Positions 17,561 to 27,496 of a stretch of 43,860 nucleotides of DNA are shown one piece after another. The translations under genes and the position numbers were made by a program. Every line of letters starts with the position of its first letter. The first letter of the stretch is position 1. Origin of the DNA: Hondaea fermentalgiana (lineage: Eukaryota > Sar > Bigyra > Thraustochytrida > Thraustochytriidae); the NCBI GenBank assembly GCA_014084085.1, contig NPFB01000148.1, positions 1 through 43,860 of the forward strand. The letters are read 5' to 3'. The notes beneath the pieces were generated by a model. It saw only the letters and a program-made list of their open reading frames with translations, ran no database searches and was not told the origin of the DNA.

Positions 17561-18169
17561 ATGCGGTTGGTGTTCGCACGGGCCGTGCTGGCCACGGCAA
17601 CGCTGTTGGCGGCAGCGACGACGCCGCTAATGCCGAACATGCTGGTCGTGGTCCACGCCGAAGTCGAGGTGGCGCCTGACGGGTCAGCGCTTGGCAGCGG
17701 CGGCAGCGCGGCGGGCCAGCACCGGTCCAAGCGGGTCCCTCGATCGAACTGTGTTCCTCGCGGTCTCTGCGCCCCATGTTCTGCGGAGGATCATAAGTGG
17801 GCGGCCACGGACCCGACATGCCTCGGGACGGGCTTTAAGCAGGAGCACACGTGCAAGATCGTAAGGAAGCGACCCGAAGCCTGCGAGCATGCAAACAGTG
17901 CTGCCGGTGACGCAAATGTAGGAATGTCTTCACAAGATCCCAGCAGCGCGTCGTCCGTCGCGAGCGTCTCTGGCAGCGAGGCTTGCGAACCCAAAACAGA
18001 GGAGGTGAACGTTTACTTTGCATGCGACCCGCCGCTGGGCGCCACCACGGACGAAGTAATGTACTTTGAGATGTTTATGGTCTTTGGGGCCGCTGGCTCG
18101 CTATACGTGGTCTGGCAGCGCAAGATACAGGCGTACGAGCGCATGTCCTCAATCTTGTCGAATCGATGA
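17561..18169 (+). CDS. JTB-family single-pass membrane protein
   Basis: A 202-residue protein with a signal peptide (MRLVFARAVLATATLLAAAT), a Cys-rich luminal part and one C-terminal membrane span (about 167-184, FMVFGAAGSLYVVW) followed by a short basic tail QRKIQAYERM. The Cys pattern (SNCVPRGLCAPCS, DPTCLGTGFKQEHTCK, then a last CEPK...YFACD) and the position of the span match the JTB (jumping translocation breakpoint) family, whose animal member has been linked to cytokinesis and mitochondria; its molecular role is unsettled. A Ser/Ala/Gly-rich insert separates the Cys clusters. The ATG lies 131 bases from the visible end of the divergent reductase gene, so they may share a promoter. Confidence 0.72.
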   Translation: MRLVFARAVLATATLLAAATTPLMPNMLVVVHAEVEVAPDGSALGSGGSAAGQHRSKRVPRSNCVPRGLCAPCSAEDHKWAATDPTCLGTGFKQEHTCKIVRKRPEACEHANSAAGDANVGMSSQDPSSASSVASVSGSEACEPKTEEVNVYFACDPPLGATTDEVMYFEMFMVFGAAGSLYVVWQRKIQAYERMSSILSNR

Positions 18170-18441
18170 CCACATTAGAAAAGGAGAGCAGATATATTAC
18201 GAAATTTTTTCAACAGTAGCCCTCGTTCTGTGAACATGCGTCCATTGTTGGGGCGGCACTTGCTTGTATTGTCTTGCACAAGCCGGGCGAATGTTCCAAA
18301 AGGGTCGCCCGTTCACGAAGGTTTCTTCGTGACCCCGCGCCATTTGACGCACCGCCCATTGTCCCAAGATATATGCTCACGGACGCGTGGGCTTTCGTTT
18401 TGATGTTAGATTGTTGCAGCAACGTTCGTGCGAGACTAACA

Positions 18442-19476
18442 CTAAGCTTCGGCTTCAGTCGATGCGGCGGTTGTCGAAACGAGCTGAGCCTGAGTAAGCT
18501 CGCGAATGCTGACGCGCCCGCGTTCAGTAATATACTGGGCGAGCGCATCGAGCTCTTGTGTTGTGACATGAATGAACTTTCCTCGATCGTCAAAGACACC
18601 ATCGATGCGGCCCTCTGCCACGATGGCCTCGAGACGTTGCTTGACATCTTGTGTGCGGAGCTCCATGTCAGCAGCCAGGTCCTCTAGACGTACAACTTTG
18701 TTCTCTTTAATATATTTGACAATGGTAGCCGCGACCTGGTCATCAGCATCGCCAGCATCCTCACCTTGGCGCTCCACAGTAATGGCACCGCGCCATTGCT
18801 TGTAGAGAGCCTCGTCCTCTTTACGTTTTTCCTCGAGAGTCTCTCTTTGCGCGGCAGCTTCGAGCTCGTGTTCTTCGTCGCGCTCTTGCTGCCGCGCCAG
18901 GTATGCCTCGCGCTCGGCCTGACGTCGGCGCTCGCGCTCGCGAATCCACTCTTGACGAGCACGTTTTTCATCGCGCTTGCGTCGCTTGCGCATTGCCTTT
19001 TGCATCTGTCGCTCGGTCATGTTGTCGAAGTCAGGCTCTGCCCCTGCAGGTGCTTCTCCGTCGACATCCTGGGCGTTTTCGTCTAGGGCGGCAGCAGCAA
19101 TCTCGTCGTCTCCATTGTCCACGAAGCCGAGATCCGCATCGTCGAGGTCGTCTTCGTCATCGTCGCTGAGATCATCGTCTTCGACGTCACGCTCGAGATG
19201 GTCTACCTCTTCGTGATGCAAAACCCGTTCAGCTTCGGCGTCTTCTGCCTCTCGCAAGGCTCTCTCGCGCAGCTCCGCTCTACGCGGGTCGCGCACGCCC
19301 TGTCGCAGCACCGCGAGGACGTCCGCCACGCTGGCTGGTCCGCCAAGTCCTTGCGTTGCGGCATTCAGCAGGTAGACAAGCACCAAGACGCCGAGCAGAC
19401 CTGTCAGCAGCAGCGTCGCGCCGTCCACGGGTGCCAAGGACTCCTGCGCGGCCGCTGACGCCGCCGCGGTAGCCAT
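18442..19476 (-). CDS. DDRGK1: DDRGK domain-containing protein 1 (UFBP1)
   Basis: ER-anchored cofactor of the UFM1 ligase (UFL1-UFBP1-CDK5RAP3). It has a short N-terminus and membrane span at about residues 20-40 (ATLLLTGLLGVLVLVYLL), then an acidic region (DDDLSDDDEDDLDDADLG), then a long charged coiled coil (about 150-230, RKRDEKRARQEWIRERER), then the winged-helix end with the name motif VFDDRGKFIHVT near residue 295. Length (344) is close to the usual ~310-320. The longest frame begins one codon earlier at GTG; ATG 19476 is the natural start. It implies an active UFMylation pathway for ER protein quality control in this organism. The last ~15 residues (TAASTEAEA) are unstructured. Confidence 0.93.
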   Translation of the reverse strand: MATAAASAAAQESLAPVDGATLLLTGLLGVLVLVYLLNAATQGLGGPASVADVLAVLRQGVRDPRRAELRERALREAEDAEAERVLHHEEVDHLERDVEDDDLSDDDEDDLDDADLGFVDNGDDEIAAAALDENAQDVDGEAPAGAEPDFDNMTERQMQKAMRKRRKRDEKRARQEWIRERERRRQAEREAYLARQQERDEEHELEAAAQRETLEEKRKEDEALYKQWRGAITVERQGEDAGDADDQVAATIVKYIKENKVVRLEDLAADMELRTQDVKQRLEAIVAEGRIDGVFDDRGKFIHVTTQELDALAQYITERGRVSIRELTQAQLVSTTAASTEAEA

Positions 19477-20729
19477 CACCGTCGTCCCCTCGGCCTTGGT
19501 CTGCGGAGCGCTTTTTGGTCGCTGTCGGCGGCTTGACAGTGGTCGATCGAAGCCACTGGGCTAACTTGCCGCCAGTGTGTCCACAAGAGACTAGAGGGGC
19601 TTTGATGGTCTGTCTCTCCAAGCAGGAGCGAGCGCGCGAGAGCGAGCGTACGCTGCGTTCGTCGTGCGTCGCCTCATTAGCTTGGCTTGGCTTTTTGGCG
19701 TCTTCTTGCGGCACGCATGGTGCTGACGACTGCAGCATGCGGCTGTGGTGCGGCAGCGGCTGCGGCTGCGGCTTGCAAAAGATATACTATACACTTTCGG
19801 CGCCAGGTAGCGTCGGCGTCAAAAGCCGCTACTGCATGTCTTCGATTGCGCTCCTTTCCCATCCATCTTGAAGCATGCGTCCTGAGGTGCGCTTGTCTCA
19901 CCCGAATCCACAATCTCTTGCAGGCAGCTGCAGAACAAACGCTTTCGCCGCTCGGAGACCTCGCAGTGGCAATGGAGCTTGCCGCCATCCACACCACGTT
20001 GAGGACAGTCGGCCGTCTCGACTGTCGTTCATGATTATGCCCTTATCCCTGCCAAAACCATGGCCGACGCAGGATCCTCGACTGCGCAGAAGCCAGCGCT
20101 GACGCCGTTCTCACCTTTGGCCACTGCCGACTGCGGCAGGCATGCACGCTGGGTCGGAGCGGGATCTCGCGCGAAGCCGTTGCCTGCGGCGCATCCACGC
20201 GGGGCGGCTCGCGGTCTTTGCCCATCGCCTCCGGACTGCAAGAACTCGTCCATCCACGAGATGCGTCCCAGCTTTGCTTGCATCTCGTCTCATCTCATCT
20301 CGCCTCGGGCGGCCCCTGTCGCGGCGGCGCGTCGCTCCGCCAGCAGCCAGCAGCGAGCGGGGCGAGCGGGGTCTGCGTCCGCGCCAGGCGCCCGAGTTCC
20401 TCGGCGAGCGTTAGTTACGCCGCCCTGCACGGCGAGAGGCGGAGCGTTCTCTCGCTGCTTTCGCTTCTCGCCTTGCTAGGCGGGCCTCACTGTTCGAGCC
20501 ACAGCAGTATGCCCTGGCGGCAGGGCTTTTTCAAACTGCCAGAGCGTGCTTTTTCAAACCTGGATTCAAAAATTCAAATCCAAATCTGCGCCTTTTTGAA
20601 TCAAACCGGCCGGCTAGCCTGCCTACCTGCCTGCCTGCCTGCCTGCCTGCCTTCTTGGCTTTTCAAACCTGGATTCACGTCAAACCCGCGGTTCGAAGCG
20701 GTAGACACAGGGAGGAACTTTCGAAAGAA

Positions 20730-20770
<41 letters not shown>

Positions 20771-21172
20771 AGGGGAGGAAGGCAGGAGAGGGAGGGAGGC
20801 AGGCAGACCGAAAAGAGGCGCCCAGGGGCGGCCAAAGGGAGACGCGCAGAGCCCGCGCGCGAGCGAGCGAGCGCGCGCGCGAGCCAGAGGTCGCGGGAGG
20901 GGGACGAGCAGCAGAAGAGGGCGGCAGAAGCAGCTGCAGCAGAAGCGGCAGCGTCAGCGGCGGCAGGAAAAGGCGGAGGGCCCCGGCCGGCGAGGCATCA
21001 TCATCCCAGCGGGAACGAGCGAGCGAGCTGGCTATCCACAGACGCACGCACGCAAGCAAGCGAAGCGAGCAAGCGAAGCGAGCAAGGCAAGACCCGACCT
21101 CGCTCAGTTCGGCCCTCGCTCAGTTCGGCCCTCGCTCGCTAGGTAGCTAGATTGATAGCCTGCTAGCTTGCC
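19477..21172. other. Divergent spacer between DDRGK1 and kinase 1
   Basis: About 1.7 kb containing two divergent promoters. Repeats: CTGC/CCTG units at about 20612-20652, a GAAA tetranucleotide array at about 20726-20771, GAGC-type units near 20858-20880 and 21010-21110. The phrase TTTTTCAAACCTGGATTCA occurs near 20549 and again (one T fewer) near 20658. A possible acceptor TCTCTTGCAG ends near 19924 and is followed by an open stretch on the plus strand to TGA near 20034 (QTLSPLGDLAVAMELAAI), but no matching first exon is clear. Confidence 0.4.
20726..20771. repeat. (GAAA)n microsatellite
   Basis: A purine tetranucleotide array of about ten units, flanked by more purine-rich sequence up to about 20815, in the upstream flank of the plus-strand PAK-like kinase gene. 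Confidence 0.85.
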
Positions 21173-22609
21173 ATGAACAACGGGGGCGCGACCGCGACCG
21201 CGACCGCCGGCGCCGGCGGCGCGACGATGCAGCAGCAACACCACCAGCAGTACGCGGAGCCAAAGCAGGAGATCAGCGGGCCGACGAACGTTCTGCGGTG
21301 CGTCCACGTCGAGTTCGACGAGGCCACAGGGACCTTCAAAGGCCTTCCTGACGTATGGGCGAGCATGGTGCCCAAGGCCGCAAGCCAGAACGAGACGTCG
21401 ACGCGCGCCATGGCCGTGCTCGGCAGCCACGTAGCACCCGCCAAACCCTCGTACAAGAATATCTTCAAGAAAACGCGGAACCGCGGCGGCGACCTCGGAT
21501 TGGCCGGCGACGATGGTCTCTCGATCGGGCGCCCCTACAACTTTCAGCACAACGAGCACGTCGGCGTGGACCCGCGGTCCTCCACCGGGTTCACGGGCCT
21601 CCCGGACAAGTGGCGCATGCTGCTCAAGGCGAGCGGAATCTCCAAAGAAGAGGTCTCCGCACACCCTCAAGAAGTCTTGGATGTCTTGCAATTTCACCTC
21701 GAGGGACCTGGGCCAAAGATTCCCAGTCGCCAGACACTGCGGCGCAACATGGCCGAGGCCGCGGAAATCAAGTCCTTTGATCCCAACAAGGTCGTCCGGC
21801 GCGAGAAAAAGCTTGGCGAGGGTGCCGGGGGAACCGTCTACCTTGCCACGGACCTGCGCACCAAAGAGCGCATCGCCGTCAAGGTGGCGCCCATGACCGA
21901 GCTGGAGACTCTACGTTCAGAAATTGCATTGCACGCGCTTAGTAGCCACGAAAACATTGTCGGATACAAGGAAACTGTCGCCTGGAAAGACGAAATGTGG
22001 ATCATGCTAGAGTTTATGAATGGAGGTGCACTCACCGACGTCTTGGGCCGCGGCGTCGACTGGCAAGAGTCCTGCATCGCTTATGTGTGCCAGCAGGCGC
22101 TCATGGGTCTGAGTTTCCTACACCGTCACCACAGGCTGCACCGCGACATCAAGTCGGATAACATCCTCGTTGACGTCAATGGTCGCATCAAGCTCGCCGA
22201 CTTTGGCTTCGCGGTCTCGCTCACATCGGAAGAGAACAAACGCAAGTCCGTGGTGGGAACGCCATACTGGATGGCTCCCGAACTCATTCGTGGCCTTGAG
22301 TACGACTCCAAGGTTGATGTCTGGTCTCTTGGCATTACTGCGATCGAGTGTGCTGACGGCGAGCCGCCTCTCATTGACGAGCAGCCTCTCCGCGCTCTTT
22401 TGCTCATTACCATTCAGCCTTCTCCCAGCGTGGAGCAGCCTGACAAGTGGGGCCCTGCCTTTTTGCACTTTCTCAAACGATGCTTGGCCATTCGACCAGA
22501 GCAACGTGCATCCACAGACCAGCTTCTTTTGCATCCTTGGGTCAAGACTGCCTCTCCTCGCAACTTGTTCGCGCAGCACGTACAGACTGTTCTTGGGAGC
22601 AAAAGGTAG
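21173..22609 (+). CDS. PAK/STE20-like kinase with two CRIB motifs (copy 1)
   Basis: A 478-residue Ser/Thr kinase of the p21-activated kinase group. The first CRIB-like motif (about 34-62) is degenerate: ISGPTNVLRCVHVEFDE with Glu where Gly is usual, ending GTFKGLPDVW. The second (about 118-146) is close to consensus: IGRPYNFQHNEHVGVD ending GFTGLPDKW. The kinase domain runs from about 208 to 468, with LGEGAGGTVYLA, AVKV, HRDIKSDN, ADFGFAV and GTPYWMAPELI all intact. Such kinases are switched on by GTP-bound Rac/Cdc42 and act on actin and MAPK routes. The autoinhibitory switch region between CRIB and kinase is short. The gene faces its paralogue at 23160-24539 tail to tail. Single exon. Confidence 0.93.
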   Translation: MNNGGATATATAGAGGATMQQQHHQQYAEPKQEISGPTNVLRCVHVEFDEATGTFKGLPDVWASMVPKAASQNETSTRAMAVLGSHVAPAKPSYKNIFKKTRNRGGDLGLAGDDGLSIGRPYNFQHNEHVGVDPRSSTGFTGLPDKWRMLLKASGISKEEVSAHPQEVLDVLQFHLEGPGPKIPSRQTLRRNMAEAAEIKSFDPNKVVRREKKLGEGAGGTVYLATDLRTKERIAVKVAPMTELETLRSEIALHALSSHENIVGYKETVAWKDEMWIMLEFMNGGALTDVLGRGVDWQESCIAYVCQQALMGLSFLHRHHRLHRDIKSDNILVDVNGRIKLADFGFAVSLTSEENKRKSVVGTPYWMAPELIRGLEYDSKVDVWSLGITAIECADGEPPLIDEQPLRALLLITIQPSPSVEQPDKWGPAFLHFLKRCLAIRPEQRASTDQLLLHPWVKTASPRNLFAQHVQTVLGSKR

Positions 22610-23159
22610 CTTCGGCTTACTCGCTCATTTACCTACCCAGCCAGCCATCTCGCTCACAATGAATCATCAGTCTCTGCTGAAATGACAAGTAAAGCAGCCA
22701 AACAAATCGCATAATGTGAGAAAGATAATCTGAGAGATGGAGCAGGAGCGCCAGCCACCCAGCCAACCACCTCAGCCAAACAAACAAGTACTTACTTACA
22801 AGACAACAAAACTCTCTCGGCGTGTCTTCCGAGCGTCGCAGCCCATGTGGAGTCACCTGACCAAGACTAAACAACACGCCTTGATGATGATGACGATGAT
22901 GATGATGATAATGATGTACGAATACATTAGTCTCCGAGCAAAAAGAGCTTGCGATTTCCGCGCGCAAAAACTTGGACCCAGAATAATCAAAGTAAAGAAA
23001 TAAAACAACAACAGCAAAAGTTTGGATTCTTTAGTTGTAAAGAAAGAAACGTGGCGAAAGGGCGCACAGAACTTGGGCTTGTAGTACAAACACAGCGGGG
23101 AAAAGAGGGACGAGAGAGAGAGAGAGAGATCGACCAGCGATCAGACAAGAGATTGACTA
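22610..23159. repeat. Convergent 3' flanks with GAT and GA repeats
   Basis: The 550 bases between the two convergent kinase stops. They include a GAT/GAC trinucleotide run at about 22881-22916 and a GA run at about 23110-23130. No gene is seen; these are two 3' UTRs. Confidence 0.6.
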
Positions 23160-24539
23160 CTACCGCCTTGCGTCGAGCACACGCTGCACATGCTTTGAAA
23201 AGTGCTGCGCGTCGCTAGCAAGACGGAACCAAGGGTGCATCAGCAGCGCCGTGGTGTCAGGGCGCTGCTCCGGGCGCGTCATGAGCGAGCGTTTGAGGAA
23301 ATGATTGAGCTCGACGCTCCAGCGCTCCGGGCGCTCCAGGACAGGCGGTGCCTGAATCGTAATGAGCAAAAGGGCTCGCAAAGGCTGCTCGTCGATCAAG
23401 GGCGGCTCACCTTCACAGCACTCAATCACAGTGATGCCCATCGACCACACATCGACCTTGGAATCGTACTCGAGGCCGCGAATGAGCTCGGGGGCCATCC
23501 AGTATGGCGTGCCGACCACAGACTTGCGCTTGTTCTCCTCCTCCGTGAGGCCAACGCTAAAGCCGAAATCGGCCAGCTTGACGCGGCCATGGTAATCGAC
23601 GAGAATGTTGTCGGACTTGATGTCGCGGTGCAGGCGATGGTACTTGTGCAAGAAGGCCAGACCTTGGATGGACTCACGTGCCACGTAGGCAATGTCCGAC
23701 TCATCCCAATTGACGCCTCGGCCCAGGCAGTCCGTGAGCGCACCACCGTCCATGAGCTCCAGGATGATGTATAATTCCTCCTGCCAAGAAATGGTTTCAA
23801 GGATACCCACAATATTTGGGTGCCGCGAAAGGGAGTGCATGGCGATTTCGTTCTTGATGTTTTCCAGGTCACTCATGGGGCTCACCTTGACGGCGACCTT
23901 TTCCTTGGTGCGCTTGTCCGTCGCAATGTACACGGTACCGCCGGCACCCTCGCCGATTTTACGTTCGCGGTGAATCACCTTTTCGGGGTCAAAAGAGGCA
24001 ATCTCGACGGCGCGAAGCATGTCGCGCTGAAGCGTCTGCCGCGTCGGCAGCTTTGGCGGGGCCGCGGGGCCCTCGAGGTGGAACTTGAGCACGTCGAGCA
24101 CCTCGTCAGGATGGGCCTGCACATCCTCGCGACTGATACCCGACACCTTGAGCAGGTTCCGCCATCTGTCGGGGAGGCCCGTGAAGCCGGTCGATGACCG
24201 CGCGTCGACGCCCACGTGTTCCACGTGCTGCACCTGGTAGGGCATGGAGACGGCAAAGTCTTCATCATCGGACGAATCGTAGCCGCCCTTCTTCTTCTTC
24301 TTGCTCTTCTTGGCCTTCTTCTTTTGCTTCTTGGGTTTCTTCTTGTTCGCGCGCGACGGCGGCGCCGGCTGCACGTGCTGGCCGAGCGTATTGAGTGCGC
24401 GCGAGCTCGCCTCGAGGCGGCTCTGCCCGCCGGCGGCGCCGCTCCAGACGTCCGGCAGGCCCTTGAACGTGCCGTTGGCTTCGTCCCACTCCACGTGCAT
24501 CACGCGGCGCACGCCCTGCGGCGCGCCCACCCTGTCCAT
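23160..24539 (-). CDS. PAK/STE20-like kinase with two CRIB motifs (copy 2)
   Basis: A 459-residue paralogue of the plus-strand kinase. The first CRIB-like motif (about 10-32) lacks its ISxP start and reads VRRVMHVEWDEANGTFKGLP. A Lys-rich linker (about 65-86, many KKK) replaces the Gly-rich one of copy 1 and could bind acidic lipids or act as a nuclear signal. The second CRIB (about 94-126) reads VSMPYQVQHVEHVGVD ending GFTGLPDRW. The kinase domain (about 190-450) has GEGAGGTVYIA, AVKV, HRDIKSDN, ADFGFSV and GTPYWMAPELI. Blocks such as NKRKSVVGTPYWMAPELIRG and DEQPLRALLLITIQ are identical in both copies, so they are duplicates. Start at ATG 24539; single exon. Confidence 0.93.
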   Translation of the reverse strand: MDRVGAPQGVRRVMHVEWDEANGTFKGLPDVWSGAAGGQSRLEASSRALNTLGQHVQPAPPSRANKKKPKKQKKKAKKSKKKKKGGYDSSDDEDFAVSMPYQVQHVEHVGVDARSSTGFTGLPDRWRNLLKVSGISREDVQAHPDEVLDVLKFHLEGPAAPPKLPTRQTLQRDMLRAVEIASFDPEKVIHRERKIGEGAGGTVYIATDKRTKEKVAVKVSPMSDLENIKNEIAMHSLSRHPNIVGILETISWQEELYIILELMDGGALTDCLGRGVNWDESDIAYVARESIQGLAFLHKYHRLHRDIKSDNILVDYHGRVKLADFGFSVGLTEEENKRKSVVGTPYWMAPELIRGLEYDSKVDVWSMGITVIECCEGEPPLIDEQPLRALLLITIQAPPVLERPERWSVELNHFLKRSLMTRPEQRPDTTALLMHPWFRLASDAQHFSKHVQRVLDARR

Positions 24540-25615
24540 CGTCGCGAGCTCCTCCCTCGCGCCCGGGCTTCACGCGCTGCACGCGCTGCTCGAGCGCGCG
24601 AACTGGACTCCCTCGCCGGCCGATCGATGGATGGCCTCCCCGCCGCCTCCTGCGACGGCCGGCTGCGGCGCGGGGAGAGAGCCGCGGGCTGCGCGGCGCG
24701 CTCGCGCTCGCGCTCTCGCTCTCGCTCTCGCGCGCGGCCTCGAGCCTCGCGTCTCGTCTCGTGTCGTCTCGTCTCGTGTCGTCTCGTCTCGCGTTTGCCG
24801 CGTGTGCCGTGCGAGCGAGGCCCGCGCTGGCCGGAGCCCAATCTCTACTTGCGCGCGCCCCGCTCCACTTGCACGTGCAGGGATACCCCACTTGCGCGCG
24901 GCGCTTTTCGCCACTTGCGGGCCCGAATCCCCCGCGCCGCGTCGGAGAAACCCGCGCGCCTTCCTTCCCTCGTTCGGAGCCCTTTTCACCCCTGGTCTGC
25001 TGCCTATCCCCACGTGCTTCCACTGAGAATGCTGCGAGGCGATGCTTGCAGTGGTAGGAGGTTATGCCGAGGGGAAGGGAGACGCATGGAAAGGTCCTCC
25101 TCACGTGGGGAAGTAGAGGTGGGGAACACTGGGTGGAAGAGGAAGGTACGGTCTGCTGACGGTGGCATAGTGGCGGAAAAACTTAACTTGCACACATTGC
25201 AGTAAAGTCTTTTTGTAGCCCCTATGGCACGTGCTTCCCTTTCAATCAAGGAGGCCTCAATAGAGACAAAGGGGTAAAGAAAAGTCTTTTTGTTTTTTAA
25301 AGCTCGTGGCGTACGCCAACTTGATGATCATCATCATAACTTCATGCTTCGAGCTCGTTCTTGGCCACCAATATGGAAAAAGAGGCACATCTAGAAATCA
25401 AATGTAGATTGATTTGCTCGCAAGGTTGTGCTCTAAAACAAATGGAAAAAAAAGGCAACCGTGATGGATTAAGAGAAAGGGTTATTCAGCCAGTTATAGT
25501 AAACCTTTTCGATGAGGGACGCAGCGAGATCTTAAGCCTTTTTCGTTTCTCGTGCTCGCATGATGAGAGAAAGAGAGACGGCTCGTCTGCGTCGAGAATG
25601 TTGCCATATGTCAGT
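24540..25615. other. Upstream flank of kinase copy 2
   Basis: About 1.1 kb. The half next to the kinase is very GC-rich with CGCTCG units and a GTCTC/GTGTC array at about 24743-24793. The other half, toward the stop of the next gene, is AT-richer (3' UTR-like, with AAAA and GATGATCATCATCAT near 25322-25338). No gene is seen. Confidence 0.5.
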
Positions 25616-27496
25616 TTATGAGAGTGATCCACTGCTCAAGCTCCGTGCCGATTTTTTTCCGGCGAGGAGCTTGATGTTTGCACACGAAAGATTCGCTTGT
25701 AAAAGAAAGCCGGCCGAGACCCCTGGCGTGAAGGTCATCGCCAAAGATGTCTGCACCGAATTGATGGCGACGTCGAAATCGCCAATATAAAGCTGATACG
25801 AAGAAACCAGTGCCGTGTTGAAAAATTGGGCGCCAGAATGCTCGGCGCGACATGCGGCCGCAATGCTTGCAGTGGCAAAGCAGCAGTCCGCCCCATTCGC
25901 AACTGCTTTGCCATCAAAGACACATGAAGGCCCCGAGCTCTGTCCCTTCATGGGCTGCGCCGGGAGAAATATTGTTCGACGCGCTTTTGACGCAAAGCCC
26001 ACCTCTGGAGCCCAATCCGGGTGGTCTCTGTACATTCCCTCCATGGTGACAAGCTCAGCGAGCTTGTTCGTTTGATTGCACACGTGCCGACCAAGCACGG
26101 GGTGCGATACGATATACGCAATCGGTTCCTCGAGAAAGAGTTGCGACGAAATATTCCGATGGACAATTGGCGCAGAAAAAGGGTTGTGCGCGATTGTCAA
26201 GGGGCCGCGCATCGTCCTATTCTGTCCAGCCTGCTCCTCGGTGGAAACACTAAAGCCCTCGAAAGTCGCAGCCTTGTCGAGAATGGCCACCTCTGAGGTC
26301 CGGTGATCCCCTGATCCCGCAACACGAATCGCCTGCACGATCGCACCCGTCCCCACGGATGCCACGACGCCAGAGGGCGCAAAGGGTCCTCGCAACTCAG
26401 CAACCTGATCCTTGTCCTCGAGAAATCGGCTTAAAAACGCCCCCGTTTCCGCCTCGTTGTCGGCAGACTTTACAAATCGCAGTCGCGGCGCGAACGTGTT
26501 GGCTCCTCGTCGCACCGCGAAATCATCAAAAATGAGCTGACCCAAGAGGGTCTTTTTCGACGAAAGCTCAAAGGCCAGAGTACCAAAGTCTTGAACTTCC
26601 ACAACGGACGAGCTGTACACGGCCAAACGTGCAACCATGTTGAGCGCGTCGCGATTTCCTGCTCCATCCTTTACATCCAGAGACGTGATGGCAGCGTTGC
26701 TGAGCATGCCACCCAGGATATAAATTTGCTTGTTGATATTGACATCGAAAGTTCGCCTCCAGCGCCCAAAGATCTCAGCTCCGAGTCGCGAGTGCCCATG
26801 AAGCTGCCATGTGGCATCGCCCACCATGAGCTGCGTCATTGCGCGTGAAAAAGCAGTTTGATTCCGGACCTCAAGCTGGCTCGTCACGGCAACGCGCGAA
26901 GGTCCAACACCTGACAGCGATAGTGCTGGCAACGATACGTGTGCAATCTTGACACCATCCGCGGAAATATCAAAGGCGCTGGGATGAAGTTGCTTGGTGC
27001 TTTGGCCGCCGTCGTGTACCTCCACGACAGCGTTCATGACGAGGCGATTCGCCTGGGGTCGGGATAGCTGCAGACTTGCAAGTCGCAGCGATGACTCGTC
27101 GACGGCTTGTTGCACGATGCTGGGTAGCAAAATGGTCAACACGAAAGAGGTCATTCCCGTCACCAGCAGGATGCCGAACCACACAGACTTTTGCGAAAAG
27201 AAGGCACATCCTGCCACGCTGATTCTGCGCAAGACATTGTCTTCAGAATCACTCCACTGTCTCGTCACCTGTTCCGAGTCTGAGACTTCTTCATAGGAGC
27301 TGCCACGCCAGCGCAGCAAGTTCCTGTGACTCCGCGGGCTCGGACTGGCCTCTGCTCCTTCGCCGTGCAGAAGAGCCACGCCCGGGTCTGCTGCAGCTCC
27401 GCGCGCGGCCTGAGGTTGCTGCTGTTCTTGTTGCTGCTGCTGCTGCTGCTGCGACGGATAAGACCGCATGGGCGAGTACGAAGGGTACGACCGCAT
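25616..27496 (-). CDS. DUF3712-like single-pass membrane protein
   Basis: A 626-residue protein with a cytosolic N-terminus, one membrane span at about 105-127 (WFGILLVTGMTSFVLTILLP) and a large non-cytosolic part. After the span it follows the pattern of fungal DUF3712/Tag1-like vacuolar proteins: PSIVQQAVDESSLRLASLQL, an NxVV strand set, then VKIAHVSLPALSLSG, consistent with repeated LEA2/lipid-transfer-like beta domains. Several N-glycosylation sequons (such as NQT, NRT, NIS) fit a luminal side. The N-terminus has a near-repeat MRSYPSYSP/MRSYPS and a polyGln run coded by a CAG/CTG array (near 27424-27455). Function in relatives is poorly known; one fungal relative affects vacuolar autophagy. 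Family call is moderate. Confidence 0.6.
   Translation of the reverse strand: MRSYPSYSPMRSYPSQQQQQQQQEQQQPQAARGAAADPGVALLHGEGAEASPSPRSHRNLLRWRGSSYEEVSDSEQVTRQWSDSEDNVLRRISVAGCAFFSQKSVWFGILLVTGMTSFVLTILLPSIVQQAVDESSLRLASLQLSRPQANRLVMNAVVEVHDGGQSTKQLHPSAFDISADGVKIAHVSLPALSLSGVGPSRVAVTSQLEVRNQTAFSRAMTQLMVGDATWQLHGHSRLGAEIFGRWRRTFDVNINKQIYILGGMLSNAAITSLDVKDGAGNRDALNMVARLAVYSSSVVEVQDFGTLAFELSSKKTLLGQLIFDDFAVRRGANTFAPRLRFVKSADNEAETGAFLSRFLEDKDQVAELRGPFAPSGVVASVGTGAIVQAIRVAGSGDHRTSEVAILDKAATFEGFSVSTEEQAGQNRTMRGPLTIAHNPFSAPIVHRNISSQLFLEEPIAYIVSHPVLGRHVCNQTNKLAELVTMEGMYRDHPDWAPEVGFASKARRTIFLPAQPMKGQSSGPSCVFDGKAVANGADCCFATASIAAACRAEHSGAQFFNTALVSSYQLYIGDFDVAINSVQTSLAMTFTPGVSAGFLLQANLSCANIKLLAGKKSARSLSSGSLS

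Noticed and set aside
20612..20652. CTGC/CCTG repeats as a CRISPR array
   Set aside because: These are simple tetranucleotide units with no spacers, in a eukaryotic spacer.
21173..24539. Kinase pair as one assembly palindrome
   Set aside because: The two copies differ throughout their linkers and at many kinase positions, so they are true paralogues.
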